Source: Dipylidium caninum (lineage: Eukaryota; Platyhelminthes; Cestoda; Cyclophyllidea; Dipylidiidae). Taken from it: 64,000 nucleotides of DNA. Position numbers and translations under genes: made by a program. The notes beneath the pieces are model-generated. The model was not told the DNA's origin and made no database searches. It saw only the letters and a list, made by a program, of their open reading frames with translations. The DNA lies in assembly GCA_017562135.1 (NCBI GenBank), contig QEYB01001194.1, positions 186,001 to 250,000 of the forward strand, in the 5' to 3' direction. Shown one piece after another: positions 49,040 through 60,411 of this stretch. How positions within the stretch are numbered: the first letter of the stretch is position 1; the number at the start of each line of letters is the position of its first letter.

Positions 49040-52000
49040 ATGTACCAAGACGAGAGGACTACCACCGACTTGGTGGCCAACGATCCATTCACCCAGGCCT
49101 TTCACGAGATTGACGTTGACAGTGATGGTGTCATCACGAGGGCGGATTTGGAGGACTTTGTGAGAAGAAATGAATTTGCAGATGAAGCAATTGTGAGGGT
49201 CAGTTGAACACCCTTTCAATAAATACCCTTTGAAGTGTTTCCTTTTTTTCAAGACTAACATTATAACACATAGTCTACGTCTGTAATCGCAGACAATTAA
49301 GTAGCGGTTAATGAGGTAAAAAAAGTATTTGACGCGGCGGAATTCACACACTTAAGTATGATTTGGCATTCTGGGAGGTTTCACCTCGACAATACCGACC
49401 GTCTAGATAGATAAACGCGGCTACCATCCCACTGGCCAGCTTTCCTCTCCTTTTATCCTCAACATCTTAATGCCATTGTACACTATTGTTCTTGTACACC
49501 GTAAAATTCGGCTATATGGCAGAAGAGATAAAGAATGCTGCAAAAACTGTTGAATTTGAAAGCAGTCTAAACATCCTCTTGTCTCTTTTCAGTCATGGAT
49601 GAAGTTGTTCGAAACAGCAGACGGTGATCTAATAACAATGAAATTATATCGCGAGAAGTTGGGACTGCTCGAGGATGTCAAGTAAGGTGTCTTCCTCTAC
49701 GACCTTTAAACGTCTTCCGAATTTTTTTGGAAATTCATGTGTTTCCTTGTCCACCCTTTCGAAGTTGTTAATGCGCTCTACTCTCGGGGTTGTGTCCTCC
49801 TCTGGATAAACCAAAGAGGGTGACTCCGAGTGTAATTGCGCTGATTGCTTTAACGACGCAAAAGGGACCAGCTCGCTGTACGAAATGCTGGTGGTGCTGC
49901 GAAGGTGGTAGTCTATGCGGCCTAAAAAATCCCAAATATATATTTTAATTTTTCTTTGAGAAGTGATTATATATCTGCTTCATTAAGTAACCCTTCCGTG
50001 CTAAATGAGATTCAGAATTTTTTGTGCGTCGAGGTTCAGGAGTGTGGCCCGCGCAACCAATAGTAGGTTCGGGAGCCTCCTCGCGGACGCGCGAAGGAAA
50101 CCAATCGGCACTAGGCGAGCCTGTTAGTCGTCAAAGTCTAGGAATTTCGAGGAGGCTAGTATACCGCCACTAATTTTGTTGGCATTTGGCGTTAGAAATC
50201 AAATTTAATACTTGTTAGCATTTACTAAATCTTGGAAGAAATTTTGCTATTTATATTATCCGCCTATGGCCGCTTTTCAACTACGTCAGGTATAACAAAC
50301 CTTTGTCTACTTCTAACAAATTGGAATTTCGAGGAAGGAATATGCATCAACTGAGGGTTCTTAGACTCTCTGTATGTACCTGAAATTTCAAACAGATAGC
50401 TCAATATCGCAGCATTCCGAGTCGGCTGGAAGACTGAGTGAGAATGAAATAAAATATACAAGCTTTTCAGTACTATGCAAAGCGTATGCACACTAAAAGA
50501 TATCTTTAACACAACAAATATTCGCTTTGAGCGTAAAATCTGAATGTCTGCTAAATGGCATTACCTCACAACAGTGCCGTTTCTGTGACATTTTTTAGTT
50601 TAAGTCCGTGATAAACTGCATCCCGTTTCGACTGAAAGTTAATTTTGTGCCGGAGATATTTGCTGAATGTGTTTTTTAGTAATTAACCAGATGAAGGCAT
50701 CAGACTCTTTCGTTAAAAAAAATCACCGTGGAAGTTCGATTCCTGAAATGCCATGATTGTAGAAACCTACGTCTTGTCTCCTCGTGGGACACCCCGGAGA
50801 CTCTCCCCTTATAATGTTTTTGAGTTTTAAACGGACTCTGTAAGCTGTCACTGCTCTGTCGCACGAAAGAGTCAATTTTGATGTCACTTCAACACCGCGC
50901 TGCAGTGTCACATCCGTGATTTAACGATAAGATGTTAACATTCTTTAAAAAAGCATATTCTCTCCGTTGATAGGCCGGCAACAGCTCTGTGCACCTTAAA
51001 CTTTGGAATGAAAGTGAAAAAAAGTGTGAGACAGATGGTTTGGATTTATCCTGCCACTTTACTCCCCTAAAGCGTGAAAGATTGTAGAGCACTTGGGTCT
51101 TTCTAGTTCCCAACACTTGCGAGTGTGTCATATCCAGTCTTCTCAGTTGCCAAGTAAAGTGTCGCCTGTCGATGTGACTACCGTAAGAAGTGATTACTGG
51201 TTCAAAAATTGGGATACAAAAACGTGGTGGGGCGATATGAAAATTGCTCCCTAGACAATTTCAACAATTTGATAAAATCTGATGTTTCCCCACAATTTGC
51301 CGGTTGTTTTGTTGTCCCATAGCTACATTGACAGGCTTCATGCAGCATTTCGGCCTTACATTATTGTCATTCTCCCTGTCTGCTTTATTATCCCAACGGA
51401 AACGTTTGTAATATTCTTAGACTTTATGCGCTTTTACTCCGTTACCTGCCTATTCACATAGCGAAAAAATTGTTCTCTTTTTCTTGACACCTTTGAGTAA
51501 TGAAAACAAGTGCGAGATTGCTTTCGTCGTTGAATGGTAGCACACGAGTTGTTTAATGAAAGCACACTTTAATACGTCTCGTTTTTGAGAAGAACATTAC
51601 ACTTACATTAAGTGTCTCTAAATTTGAAGTATTAAGTTGGTAGATACTATCAATTTCGAGATATTTTATTAATTCTCCTGAGGTTCTTGGCGATTCGTGA
51701 GAGGAGTACCTGTGGCGGCAACGTTCCTGGTCGAAAAATTAACAATTTGATGCATGTATTAAACTTTGAAGAGGTTTTTTTAAATTCCTATGCTGTATTA
51801 GGAAGCGCCTGAAATCTCCGCGAGCTAGCAGCCCTGAAGTGCAGAGCTTTTCAACTTTGCGAAATCCGGAAATTCGAGTTATCTCAGCGAATATGCCGAC
51901 GGAACGTCAAGCGGAAGTTATTGAACAAGTCTACCGCTTTACTGGCATCACTCCCAACCCAAATAATAATGAGAGTGGGGGAAATAGCACCGCTTTGAAG

Positions 52001-52183
52001 CCGAACGAGTCGCAAACGGTGGCCGATTTGAAGCAGTGGTTAGAATCGCGTTTTGGTGGAGTCTGGCACGTTCTAATCATCCGTGGCTCCTACTGGATGC
52101 AGTATTCACATGAAATTGACTGCTCTTTTCAATTCCAATTTGGTTCTCATGTTTACCTGCTCTGGCGCACACCCGCCAACTAG
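49040..52183 (+). CDS. Tegumental EF-hand / dynein-light-chain protein (TAL, Sm22.6-like)
   Basis: Flatworm-specific calcium-binding tegument protein family that includes schistosome Sm21.7 and Sm22.6. Exons: 49040-49198, 49593-49681 and 51802-52183; phases agree and give 209 aa (relatives about 180-200). EF-hand 1 has the loop DVDSDGVITRAD (about residues 25-36), with Asp rather than Glu at position 12. EF-hand 2 (ETADGDLITMKL) has lost most ligand positions. The last exon codes for the dynein-light-chain-like domain: NPEIRVISANMP, VADLKQWLESRFGGVWHV and GSYWMQYSHEI, ending YLLWRTPAN. ATG 49040 directly follows CCAGG, so an upstream exon cannot be excluded. The intron before the last exon is 2.1 kb. 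A second, related exon lies 1.9 kb downstream. Confidence 0.9.
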
Positions 52184-54058
52184 AAAATGACATCCACGTT
52201 TAAAACGTCCTTACAATCTGTCCTGTAATTGATGACCTTGGTTTAATACTTCTGACAGCCTTTCTAGCCCTTCTGCCATCGGATACGGGTGGATTTGAAA
52301 ATGTTACTTCGAGGAATTCAGCGAGAGGAAGCGGTACCCCCTTGTGGCGTCAAAAGCCATGTTTCTCATTGCTTGAGCGAGATTTAAAGTCGCAGTCATT
52401 TCTTGTTATTCCATTTCGATTGTGAGATTGGATAGCTATTTAGACCCGCTCCTGCATTACACCGGTTGAATGAGTTTGTAGAATAGCCAAAAGTACGAAA
52501 ATGTAAGAATCGCAGCGTCCAATTAACATGTTACTAACGTGTTGAAATCACCGTTTTAATCGGGGATTTCTGCGAAAATCATGGCGATGCATACACCCCC
52601 TTGCGAGTATATATTAAAATGAGACCTCAAAGAACGTGTAGTCGATCGTGTGAAATGATACTACCCGAGAGATTCCCGACACTCGTGGCGTGTTTTGCTA
52701 TACATTATCCAATAGCGAATGGCCGCGTTATATGTAGTCGTCAACACGTGTCCAATGAGGTCGCTGCGTTTAATCATAACAAACACGAGGCAACGAAAAA
52801 TGGCAATCTACATAAAAATCGAGACGAAATAAATATACTTCTCTATGCCCAATTTTTTTCATCACATATGTATGGTGCATGTGAGATGGATGTGAAGAGT
52901 CAGTTAAGACTTCCTGTTGAATCTTTTTCAAGGTCACCGGTTAACAAATAACAATATTTACCGATAGCATTTGGATGATGAAGACTAATTCCCTCCATAC
53001 TAACCTCTCTAGGTCATACCAGAGATTAGGTAGGCCAGTGAAGAATTTAGTGGCTACTGTGTGCTGTGAGTATTACCAGGAGGAGTTCAAACAACACTAA
53101 AAATTGTCGCTACGCTTAGAGGATTGTACACAGTTGACAAAAAAGTGCAACGTATTTTATCACTGTACTGACGGGACTGTCAGCACGGCTTGTCAAATTG
53201 ATATTCCCGCAATCCAAATTGCTAGTTTATGCTTCAGTTACCTTTTAGTCAATCAAAAATATTCCTCTCGTGTTTTCTCGTCATGAGACCTCTTGAAACA
53301 TTTTGAAGGGAGTCTCACTGAGTCCTGCCTGATTGACCTATAAACTCACCCTTTTCGCATCCACAACAAACTTGTTTCCAAACATTTATACACTTTTCAT
53401 ATGTTTTAATTCTAAAGTCACAACATTGATCGAACACTTGTAAATAAACCTGGTTAGTTAGCCTTAATCTCAAAATGTAAAATTTATTTGCTCCCCACAA
53501 GTGAACATATACACTCCATGTCGTAACATCACCTATCAAAAGGTCTTTTCGGATTAACAGGCTTTGACATGTGCACCTTGATTGACGCCTATCCCATAAT
53601 CCAAGTTGGCATCGGGACTTAATCACCCCACTTCCACCTAACCACAATTGAAGGTAATTTGGTAGGCAACCATAAAAACAGTCACGGGTAAGCTTGACGA
53701 ATAGCAAGGTTGTTTCTAAGACCTAACTTATAAGTGTTTATGCAGTTCTCATCTCCGAATTACAACATCCATCTAGAACGACGTTGTGATTGATTTTGAC
53801 ATAATTCTCTACTGAAAAAAAGGGGAGTGCAAACCAATTTTTAATAAAAGAGTTTAGGAGATACAATTTAATTAAATGCATGTGCTCCCCACAGGGTGTT
53901 GATTACGTGTATCTAAGGGAGACATTTACACAGGCGCTATAAGTGATCAGAAGGTTCACTTAATTAGAATAAGCACATCATTCTTCTCGCACAACCGATA
54001 TGATAGGCCGTTAGGGGCAACTTAATTAGGGTTCGGGATCGTCTATCACTGCGCGTAG
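52184..54058. other. Spacer between the two dynein-light-chain exons
   Basis: No EF-hand-coding exon or other supported gene was found here on either strand. Frames at 52601-52951 and 53315-53707 have no family motif. Confidence 0.45.
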
Positions 54059-54401
54059 CAAGAGAATTGGTAGCACACGCATGGAACTACCGCGTAATGT
54101 CACGATTATTTCAACGCGTATGGTCTGCCGGGATCAGGTAAGGATAACGACTAAGGCCATGGAAATACTTCGCCGATGCAGAAAACACGATACTATGGAG
54201 AAGTTTCCTGCCAAGTTGAAGGCATACCTTGATGAGGAGTATGGGTTAATATGGCATGTGGTGTGCACCACCGGCTCCTATTGGATGAATTATGCACATG
54301 ACGGCCCATGGACCCTCAACTTTACCGCGGACGGACTTCAGGTTCTCATGTGGAAAACACCTGTTGATGAGTCCATGCATCAGCCGAGATTTCACTCATA
54401 G
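54059..54401 (+). CDS. Second dynein-light-chain-like tegument exon or gene
   Basis: Paralogue of the TAL last exon. An acceptor TAG at 54056-54058 opens an exon that begins one base before AAG AGA, the same phase as the TAL last exon. Shared blocks are RNVTIIS, LKAYLDEEYGLIWHVV, GSYWMNYAHD and VLMWKTP. A stop follows at 54399-54401. Read alone, ATG 54081 gives a 106-aa protein; joined to the TAL EF-hand exons it would give an alternative C-terminus. No own EF-hand exon was found in the 1.9 kb upstream. Both readings remain open. The family assignment is firm. Confidence 0.82.
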
Positions 54402-56152
54402 CTATTTTGTATGTCTTACCTAGCTGGGGTTTATAAAGCTAATAAATATGCATTATGAAGCATTACTTATGGGGAAACTTTGGTACGTCGAGATGAAGGA
54501 TATACAGTCAAGATTTCCTGATAACCATATTGGTCTCCAAAGTAAGGGACAAAATAAATAAAAGGATAGGGAGGGGAGGTATATAGAAAACTAACATTAT
54601 TTAAATATAGCATAAAAATTTAGACGCCGAATTCGGCTGGCTTAAACACATAATATTTTGCATATCTATCCTCTAATTATTTGAAATTCATTTTTATAAA
54701 TTGCCCGCAAGCGTACAATTATTGAAATGGGTATGATTTGGTAATCTGAAACTCAATTTACTTACGCCAGGATGGCTTTCAAGTCTGTATTTCTCTCACG
54801 TATTATTTCTACAAAAATAGGCTGGCGGGAAGTTGCATGGGAACCGGTCCGGCGAATCACCAGTATGTCACTATAAGTACCACGGTGAACAATTTTTGTG
54901 ATTATTGTGAACTATCCGGATTAGAACGAAGAGTATTTGAAATTGTGGGAAGTTCAGCTGTCTTAAGGAGCATAAATAGTGTTCTGTACTGCCTCAAACT
55001 TCTTCAAGCAACGAACTGGATTTTGAATCGAGAATTTCGGATTCACCTCATTGCTCATCAAAATTTTTAGAAACGGTACGGGAAGTATGCCACTTAAGCG
55101 TGTTATTGTTTGTCTCAATTAAGCGAATTCGAATAGGGTCAACAAAAGTCGACCTTGAGAGAAAGCATACAGGCGGTGCTATGAAAAGAATATTATTATG
55201 TACTCACCATTGAAAACATGAATTAATTTATGCCCTCATTTTTTATAGACAATTTAAGGAACCATTATTAGAACCATTTGGCCCGCAGAGTGCATCGAAC
55301 AACATATAAAAGAAGTTAAATCCAAACTATCGTTGAATTTTCGAATGTCAAATAGATTAGTAATGGATGGTAATTTGGTAAAATTGACGATTATTTGGAT
55401 GTCCTCTTGTTGCTAGTTTTAGAATAACTTGTGATGGTGTCTACTTTTCTTATTTGCGACAACACAAAATACTGACACTTGGTTTGTGGGTCATTCTCAA
55501 AGAGGGCAAGCGCGACGGATCATTGCTTAATAAAGGCAAACTGGCGTTGATATGCCCCAAAAGTCATCCACTAAATTGTGGAACTGAACGAATCGGAAGG
55601 CAATCATTGTAAACGGAAGCTTCAAATTACACACGCAAAACATGCATACGTCGACGTTCTTTCATTAGGAATGTAGTATTCTGACTGCGGCAGTTAGCAC
55701 ATTCTCTTTTATGGACCGGTGATTATGAGCGAAAAATACTGGGTGCGCCAAGTAAATGTAGAAATCTACAAATATTACAATAACGACCACACCTACGATC
55801 AGGAGGATTTAACACAGTAAAATTATAATTTAAAACATAGTTCAGTGTCAGTATTGCAGCAAATAGTTGCTATGGCGACTGATGTGAACCAAAAAAACAG
55901 TGAATAATTGGATCAACTAACTTTCTTGTGTGCCTTAGTTATCGTTTCTATTGGGGCCTGACTTGGGTAAATATTGTTTATTTCACGTTATATCATCTAA
56001 TGTAGGCTAAGTCCAAAATGCATCATCCATAAGTTGACGCCGTTTATGAAGGTATCAGTAAATATCAATTAAATATCAATAAATCCACGAGACATTTAAG
56101 CCACTTATTTAAAAAATCTTGCCTTCAAGGCGGTGTGAAAGCAATCATTAAT
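54402..56152. other. Intergenic region, no gene recognised
   Basis: AT-rich spacer between the second dynein-light-chain exon and PPP4R2. The 77-codon frame at 54837-55070 has no recognisable motif. Confidence 0.45.
54441..54446 (+). promoter_or_regulatory. Candidate polyadenylation signal AATAAA
   Basis: Lies 40 nt after the stop of the second dynein-light-chain-like exon, so this exon is probably a terminal exon with its own 3' end. Confidence 0.55.
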
Positions 56153-58918
56153 ATGGTGTCGGTAAGTATAAGCCTTTTAAACTGCGTTAAATGACACGAA
56201 TCGTTTCACTTAATATACGACAAAAATCGTACCTTGTTTGAATTTTTACCAATCCGTCTGTCTTTTTGATAACCATCCCCATTTAGCCATTGGTTTGTTT
56301 CGACTCGCCTGTGTGCAAATATTGCTCTCTCTCGGCAGATGAGACATTCCCAACACCCATGACACTCTTGGACATGGAAAATAAAGAAAGCATTTTATCG
56401 GCTTTGAATGGTTTGTTCTCTGATTTTTGGATTGGTGTTAGACTTGGAAATTGATATTAATTCGACTTCTCCGATTCTTGAGGAGTACCTCCGTGAGGTT
56501 GCCAAATATGGACTTACCTTGTATGACTTTACTATTTTTTATGATTAGCATTCCTTGGTTTCATATCAAACCCCTGATTCTACAAAAGTTTAATCACATC
56601 ATGGATGAGTTTATCGAGGATGTTGACGAAACTCGATACCCGAATTTACTCCGAATTGGTGAAATGAACGATCTCAGGAAAAGGGTGTATAAAGTACTTA
56701 GTCAGTTTGAGGGGTAGCTTTGGGTTTTTTTATAATGCTTTTAGAACCCCTTTTACCATACAGAGGATTTGTGAGCTACTTACAGAACCTCGAAAGCACT
56801 ATACTCGCCCAGACAAATTTTTACGAGGACTCGAGAAAGCTTGCCTTGTTGTTTCGACAGTCGACTGTTACGGAAAGTATGCATGGATCTTCTTTGTCTA
56901 ATTTTCTTTCGTAGTAAAATACACAATCTCGATTTACACCTCTCGGGAAGTATTAAGAGATCTACGCCTACTATCATGAATGGCTCTTCCGAAGAATGTG
57001 GTTCTAACGATTCACTTGGAGATTCTTCTCCATTCGCCAAGCGTTCAGATGAGAAAGATAGGGATTTAGATGATAGTGCTGTTTCAAAAGAGTCTGTTTC
57101 CTCACCTAGACGACCTTGCATCAACTTTTATCGTTCGCTTACCGATCGAGTGAGCATTCATACTTTAAATCTTATCTTCCTTTTCTCAAAGTCAGTTATT
57201 TTATTTTCTCGCAATTTTAGCGTTCCAAACTTCTAGACGGTCAGACTAAACCCACAAAGGATAGCATACTTACCTCCTACAGTCCTGGAATCCCCAGCAA
57301 ACGCACACTTCAACGACCTTTCCTTAGCGGAAGAGCGTCCCCATCCTTCCGTCCGATTTTAGAAGAAACAGAAGACTCTATTGGTGTTAGTGATGAAGCT
57401 GGGGAGAGGAGTAAGAAATCGAGAGATGAATCAGTGATGGGAGATACCAATATTGAAGAGGAAAAGACTCTAATCGAAGTGGTATCGGAGAATGAAACCG
57501 GACAAAACTCTCGACCTCTAATTGGCAGGCAAAAACCCTTCGTAGACAATGATGTCGCCGGGGCTATTAGTGTATGTTTAAGCGGATTAATCAAGTATCA
57601 TAAAATCTTTAGTAAAGCGGTTTACTTCCTTTCTCTCCAAGCCTTGCTGAATGTACAAACTTTTTTTTCTGTATGCTTAATAAATTGTCTTTTAGGGCAA
57701 TTTAAGTTAGTTTTTAACGAACCACCATATATTTTGCTTTCTATTTTTTGAATGCTGTTAACTTTAAATAAGGGGAAATTTGTGTTTGTGACTTGTTCTT
57801 GTTTAAAATAGGTACGCTGAGGGTATTTACTGAAGTAATATGTTAAAAATTGCAGTTACGGTATATTTAATAAAAACATCAGCTCTTCTTCTAAATAGTA
57901 TTGTTTCTACCAAACTCTCAGTCTACATCAACCACCGTCCCGCCGATCGATCAAATGTTGCGACCAATGGGACAACTGGAGGCTTTTGTAAACACAATTT
58001 CCATAGTCACCACAACATTGTCCTCCTCGGGTGTTTCGGGAACAACCACTGCTACTGCCTCCTCGGATTCAACACCAAAAGAACAAGTTGAATCTTGTTC
58101 TATCAAAAATAAGGAAGAAGAGGTGGCAGAAATTGAAATCCCGGTAAGCGCGGTGGAGACTGTGAGAACTGCAGTCGTTGTTGAGTCTGAAGAGCGGTTG
58201 CAGGCTCCAGTCGAAATTGTGGGAACGCAGAGAGAAAATGTCATAACGCATACGGCTGCCCGAGCTTCCGTAAAGCGTGAGTCGCTCACTCCTGACGGTT
58301 GTGATGAAATGCTTTCTCCCGAAGGGAGGCAATCGGAATTAGTAGCTAGTCCTGCAAAACGTTTGCGTATCGACTATGGGGCAAGTGAGGACGAAGGAAG
58401 TGGAGGACCTGTATGCATTGGTGTGAGTAGAACATCTTATCAGAGTACCTATTTGGCTGTTTATTTACACGTCCCGTTACTTGCAACCGCAATGTCTTAT
58501 GTATATTTCAGAATCGCTATCTTTTTTTCTATTTCCAGCTTAATGGCCTTGTTTATTCATTCAATTATCATAATCTTAGTAGAACATTCGATTAAATGTT
58601 TGATTTTTAACAGCGTCTGGTTCATTTAAAATCATCCTGTCAAGTTGACAGCTTATTTTTGACCACCTCCTCTATCTCTGACCCTCGTAGGCCGAATCCC
58701 CCTCTACTGAGTTGGAAGCCGACGAGGGAGGAGCGGAGGAGAAGTCTGTTAATAATGAGGCTGATAACAGTCAAAGTACACTTGGGTTTTTGGCTGAATC
58801 CCTTCCCACAAGGGAGGCGGTGGAGCAGGGGGATGAGGTCCAAGCGGATTATGAACCAACACCAGAGGAGAGTGTTGTTGTTGTCGGCTCAGAAACCGAA
58901 GAACATAAGTCAAGTTAG
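56153..58918 (+). CDS. PPP4R2: Protein phosphatase 4 regulatory subunit 2
   Basis: Regulatory subunit of the nuclear and centrosomal PP4 phosphatase complex (with PP4C and R3). Exons: 56153-56161, 56287-56410, 56442-56520, 56549-56713, 56745-56876, 56915-57149, 57221-57571, 57922-58422 and 58691-58918; all phases agree, 607 aa. The conserved N-terminal region reads [34 protein letters not shown], then [18 protein letters not shown] and [17 protein letters not shown], nearly identical to the human core. The rest is long, acidic and Ser/Glu-rich, with the conserved nuclear-type motif PAKRLRID near residue 515. Introns 2 to 5 are 31, 28, 31 and 38 nt. The proposed first coding exon holds only three codons; MENKES in exon 2 is the alternative start. 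A GT at 58915 could extend the C-terminus by one more short exon. Confidence 0.92.
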
Positions 58919-59079
58919 TTTCCTGTATCACCCTTCCTGCCATCGGATTCTTTGGAGTGCAAAATTTTCTCGTCTGATGTTTTACCTTCTTTTCTTCCTT
59001 TTTAATTGTCTCTAGAGCAACCCAAGTTCTTGGTATATCTAGATTTGGCATAGGTAAAACATTAATCTAACCAGGTTTT

Positions 59080-59085
59080 TTTATT
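59080..59085 (-). promoter_or_regulatory. Candidate polyadenylation signal of the LIM gene
   Basis: The minus strand reads AATAAA about 210 nt after the LIM gene stop at 59296. The LIM gene and PPP4R2 converge here. Confidence 0.4.
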
Positions 59086-59295
59086 GGGATTGTGATAATG
59101 ATGATGTAATGAGGAGATTAACTTAGTCAAAATAATAATCAGATGATGATGCAGGGCAGGGCAGGACAGAGCAGGGGACGAGGTGAAAACCGAAATGCTA
59201 ACTTTAAAAAGACAAAAAGAGAAATGAGGGTTAAAAATAAAAGTGATTGACTCAAAGTAAAGTAGATTGCATTCTCTTCTAAAAGAAAACCACAG

Positions 59296-60411
59296 CTAAT
59301 GCCGAAATGTTAGGAGGGATAGTTTGCGATGGCAGGGATTGCAGTAGAATTTGCCTTCCTTGTGGTTCCAGTTGCCGCGTTGGAGTACACGTGAGCATTT
59401 GGCACATCGGAAGCAGGAGTTGTGAAAAACTTGACCCAAAGCCTCAATACTCTCCGCGCGGTAGGCCTTGCGCTCACAACTCTGACATTTGTATCCCCCA
59501 ATTCGTGTTCTAATGGAAAGGGGCACGTTTGCGGACAGTGTTGAAGTTGACATTCTCATTGCCGGATTGGCTACCGGCGCTATCGGTGGTTTCGCCGCAT
59601 CCGGTATTTCTGTTTCGAGGGTGGGTGAAGGACTCTGTTTGTTGTGAATGTCTGAACTTGAATCTGCTATACTCTCCACTCTGGTTTCAACGCGAGACGA
59701 CATTTGCTCCGAGGTTGAGTGAGGGCGTTGACGCAGTTTGATTCGGGGTTCTTGAGTACTTTCCTCCTGAGGACACTTTAGTGAAACTTGTTTTGTTTTC
59801 ATCTGCAAAAAATCCGTCTTGAGATTTTGTTTAGAACATCGCCGAGCACTTTTCGAGACGTCAGGCTTGTCAAATAAGTAGTGAATTTTCTTCCATGGAT
59901 AATGTGAAAATGGCATTTCTTGAAGAACACTTTGACGCCATTTGGCATCTCTTTTCTCGCGAGTCTCAAAAGAACTCACAGTCCTGCGAAATCTATTGGA
60001 ATCTAATCGCCAGAATGGCATTTCTTGCGCAACCCTAAGTCTAGACTTGGTCACGCTGGGTGGTGGAAAGCGTTCAACAGAAGGCTCATAAAACCGACGT
60101 CTTGAACGGCCTCGGGACTTATAAGGTGCGTGTTTATTCCATCGCTTCCTAATACTTACTTCCTCGACTGAGAGGTCAGACATGATATGCGGAGAATCGT
60201 GACGTTTGAGCATAGGCTCATGATGCTCTAGCCTCCGTTGGTGCCGTCGGAGTTCAATGTCTACCGGCTCCGAGACGGAAAGGGAGCGCACAACAACGCG
60301 TCTCGACTCCTCCGCCGAGTCTGTCGCCGACTTGGACTTGTTCATGATCTGGGTTCTTGTGACACAGACTTTTGGATGGCTCATAGTTACGGCTGGCGCA
60401 GATGCCTCCAT
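59296..60411 (-). CDS. Protein with a single C-terminal LIM domain
   Basis: One uninterrupted frame of 371 codons from ATG 60411 to a TAG at 59296-59298. The LIM zinc-binding domain is at the extreme C-terminus: CQSC, then 17 residues, HNSC, FRC, AKC, 17 residues, CNPC, with the usual spacing and a GxxFH motif (ALGQVFHNSC). LIM domains bind protein partners, often actin-linked. The rest is basic, Arg/Ser-rich and without a known domain; the pentapeptide QEMPF occurs twice (QEMPFWRL and QEMPFSHY). The frame is open upstream to 60561 without an ATG, and a CTTTCAG acceptor lies near 60443, so an additional 5' exon is possible. EPLIN-like proteins have a comparable LIM domain, but I do not assign orthology. 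Confidence 0.8.
   Translation of the reverse strand: MEASAPAVTMSHPKVCVTRTQIMNKSKSATDSAEESRRVVVRSLSVSEPVDIELRRHQRRLEHHEPMLKRHDSPHIMSDLSVEEVSIRKRWNKHAPYKSRGRSRRRFYEPSVERFPPPSVTKSRLRVAQEMPFWRLDSNRFRRTVSSFETREKRDAKWRQSVLQEMPFSHYPWKKIHYLFDKPDVSKSARRCSKQNLKTDFLQMKTKQVSLKCPQEESTQEPRIKLRQRPHSTSEQMSSRVETRVESIADSSSDIHNKQSPSPTLETEIPDAAKPPIAPVANPAMRMSTSTLSANVPLSIRTRIGGYKCQSCERKAYRAESIEALGQVFHNSCFRCAKCSRVLQRGNWNHKEGKFYCNPCHRKLSLLTFRH

Noticed and set aside
58919..59052. Extra last exon of PPP4R2
   Set aside because: A GT/AG pair could add about a dozen codons, but the TAG at 58916-58918 ends the frame plainly and the family C-terminus is not conserved enough to decide.
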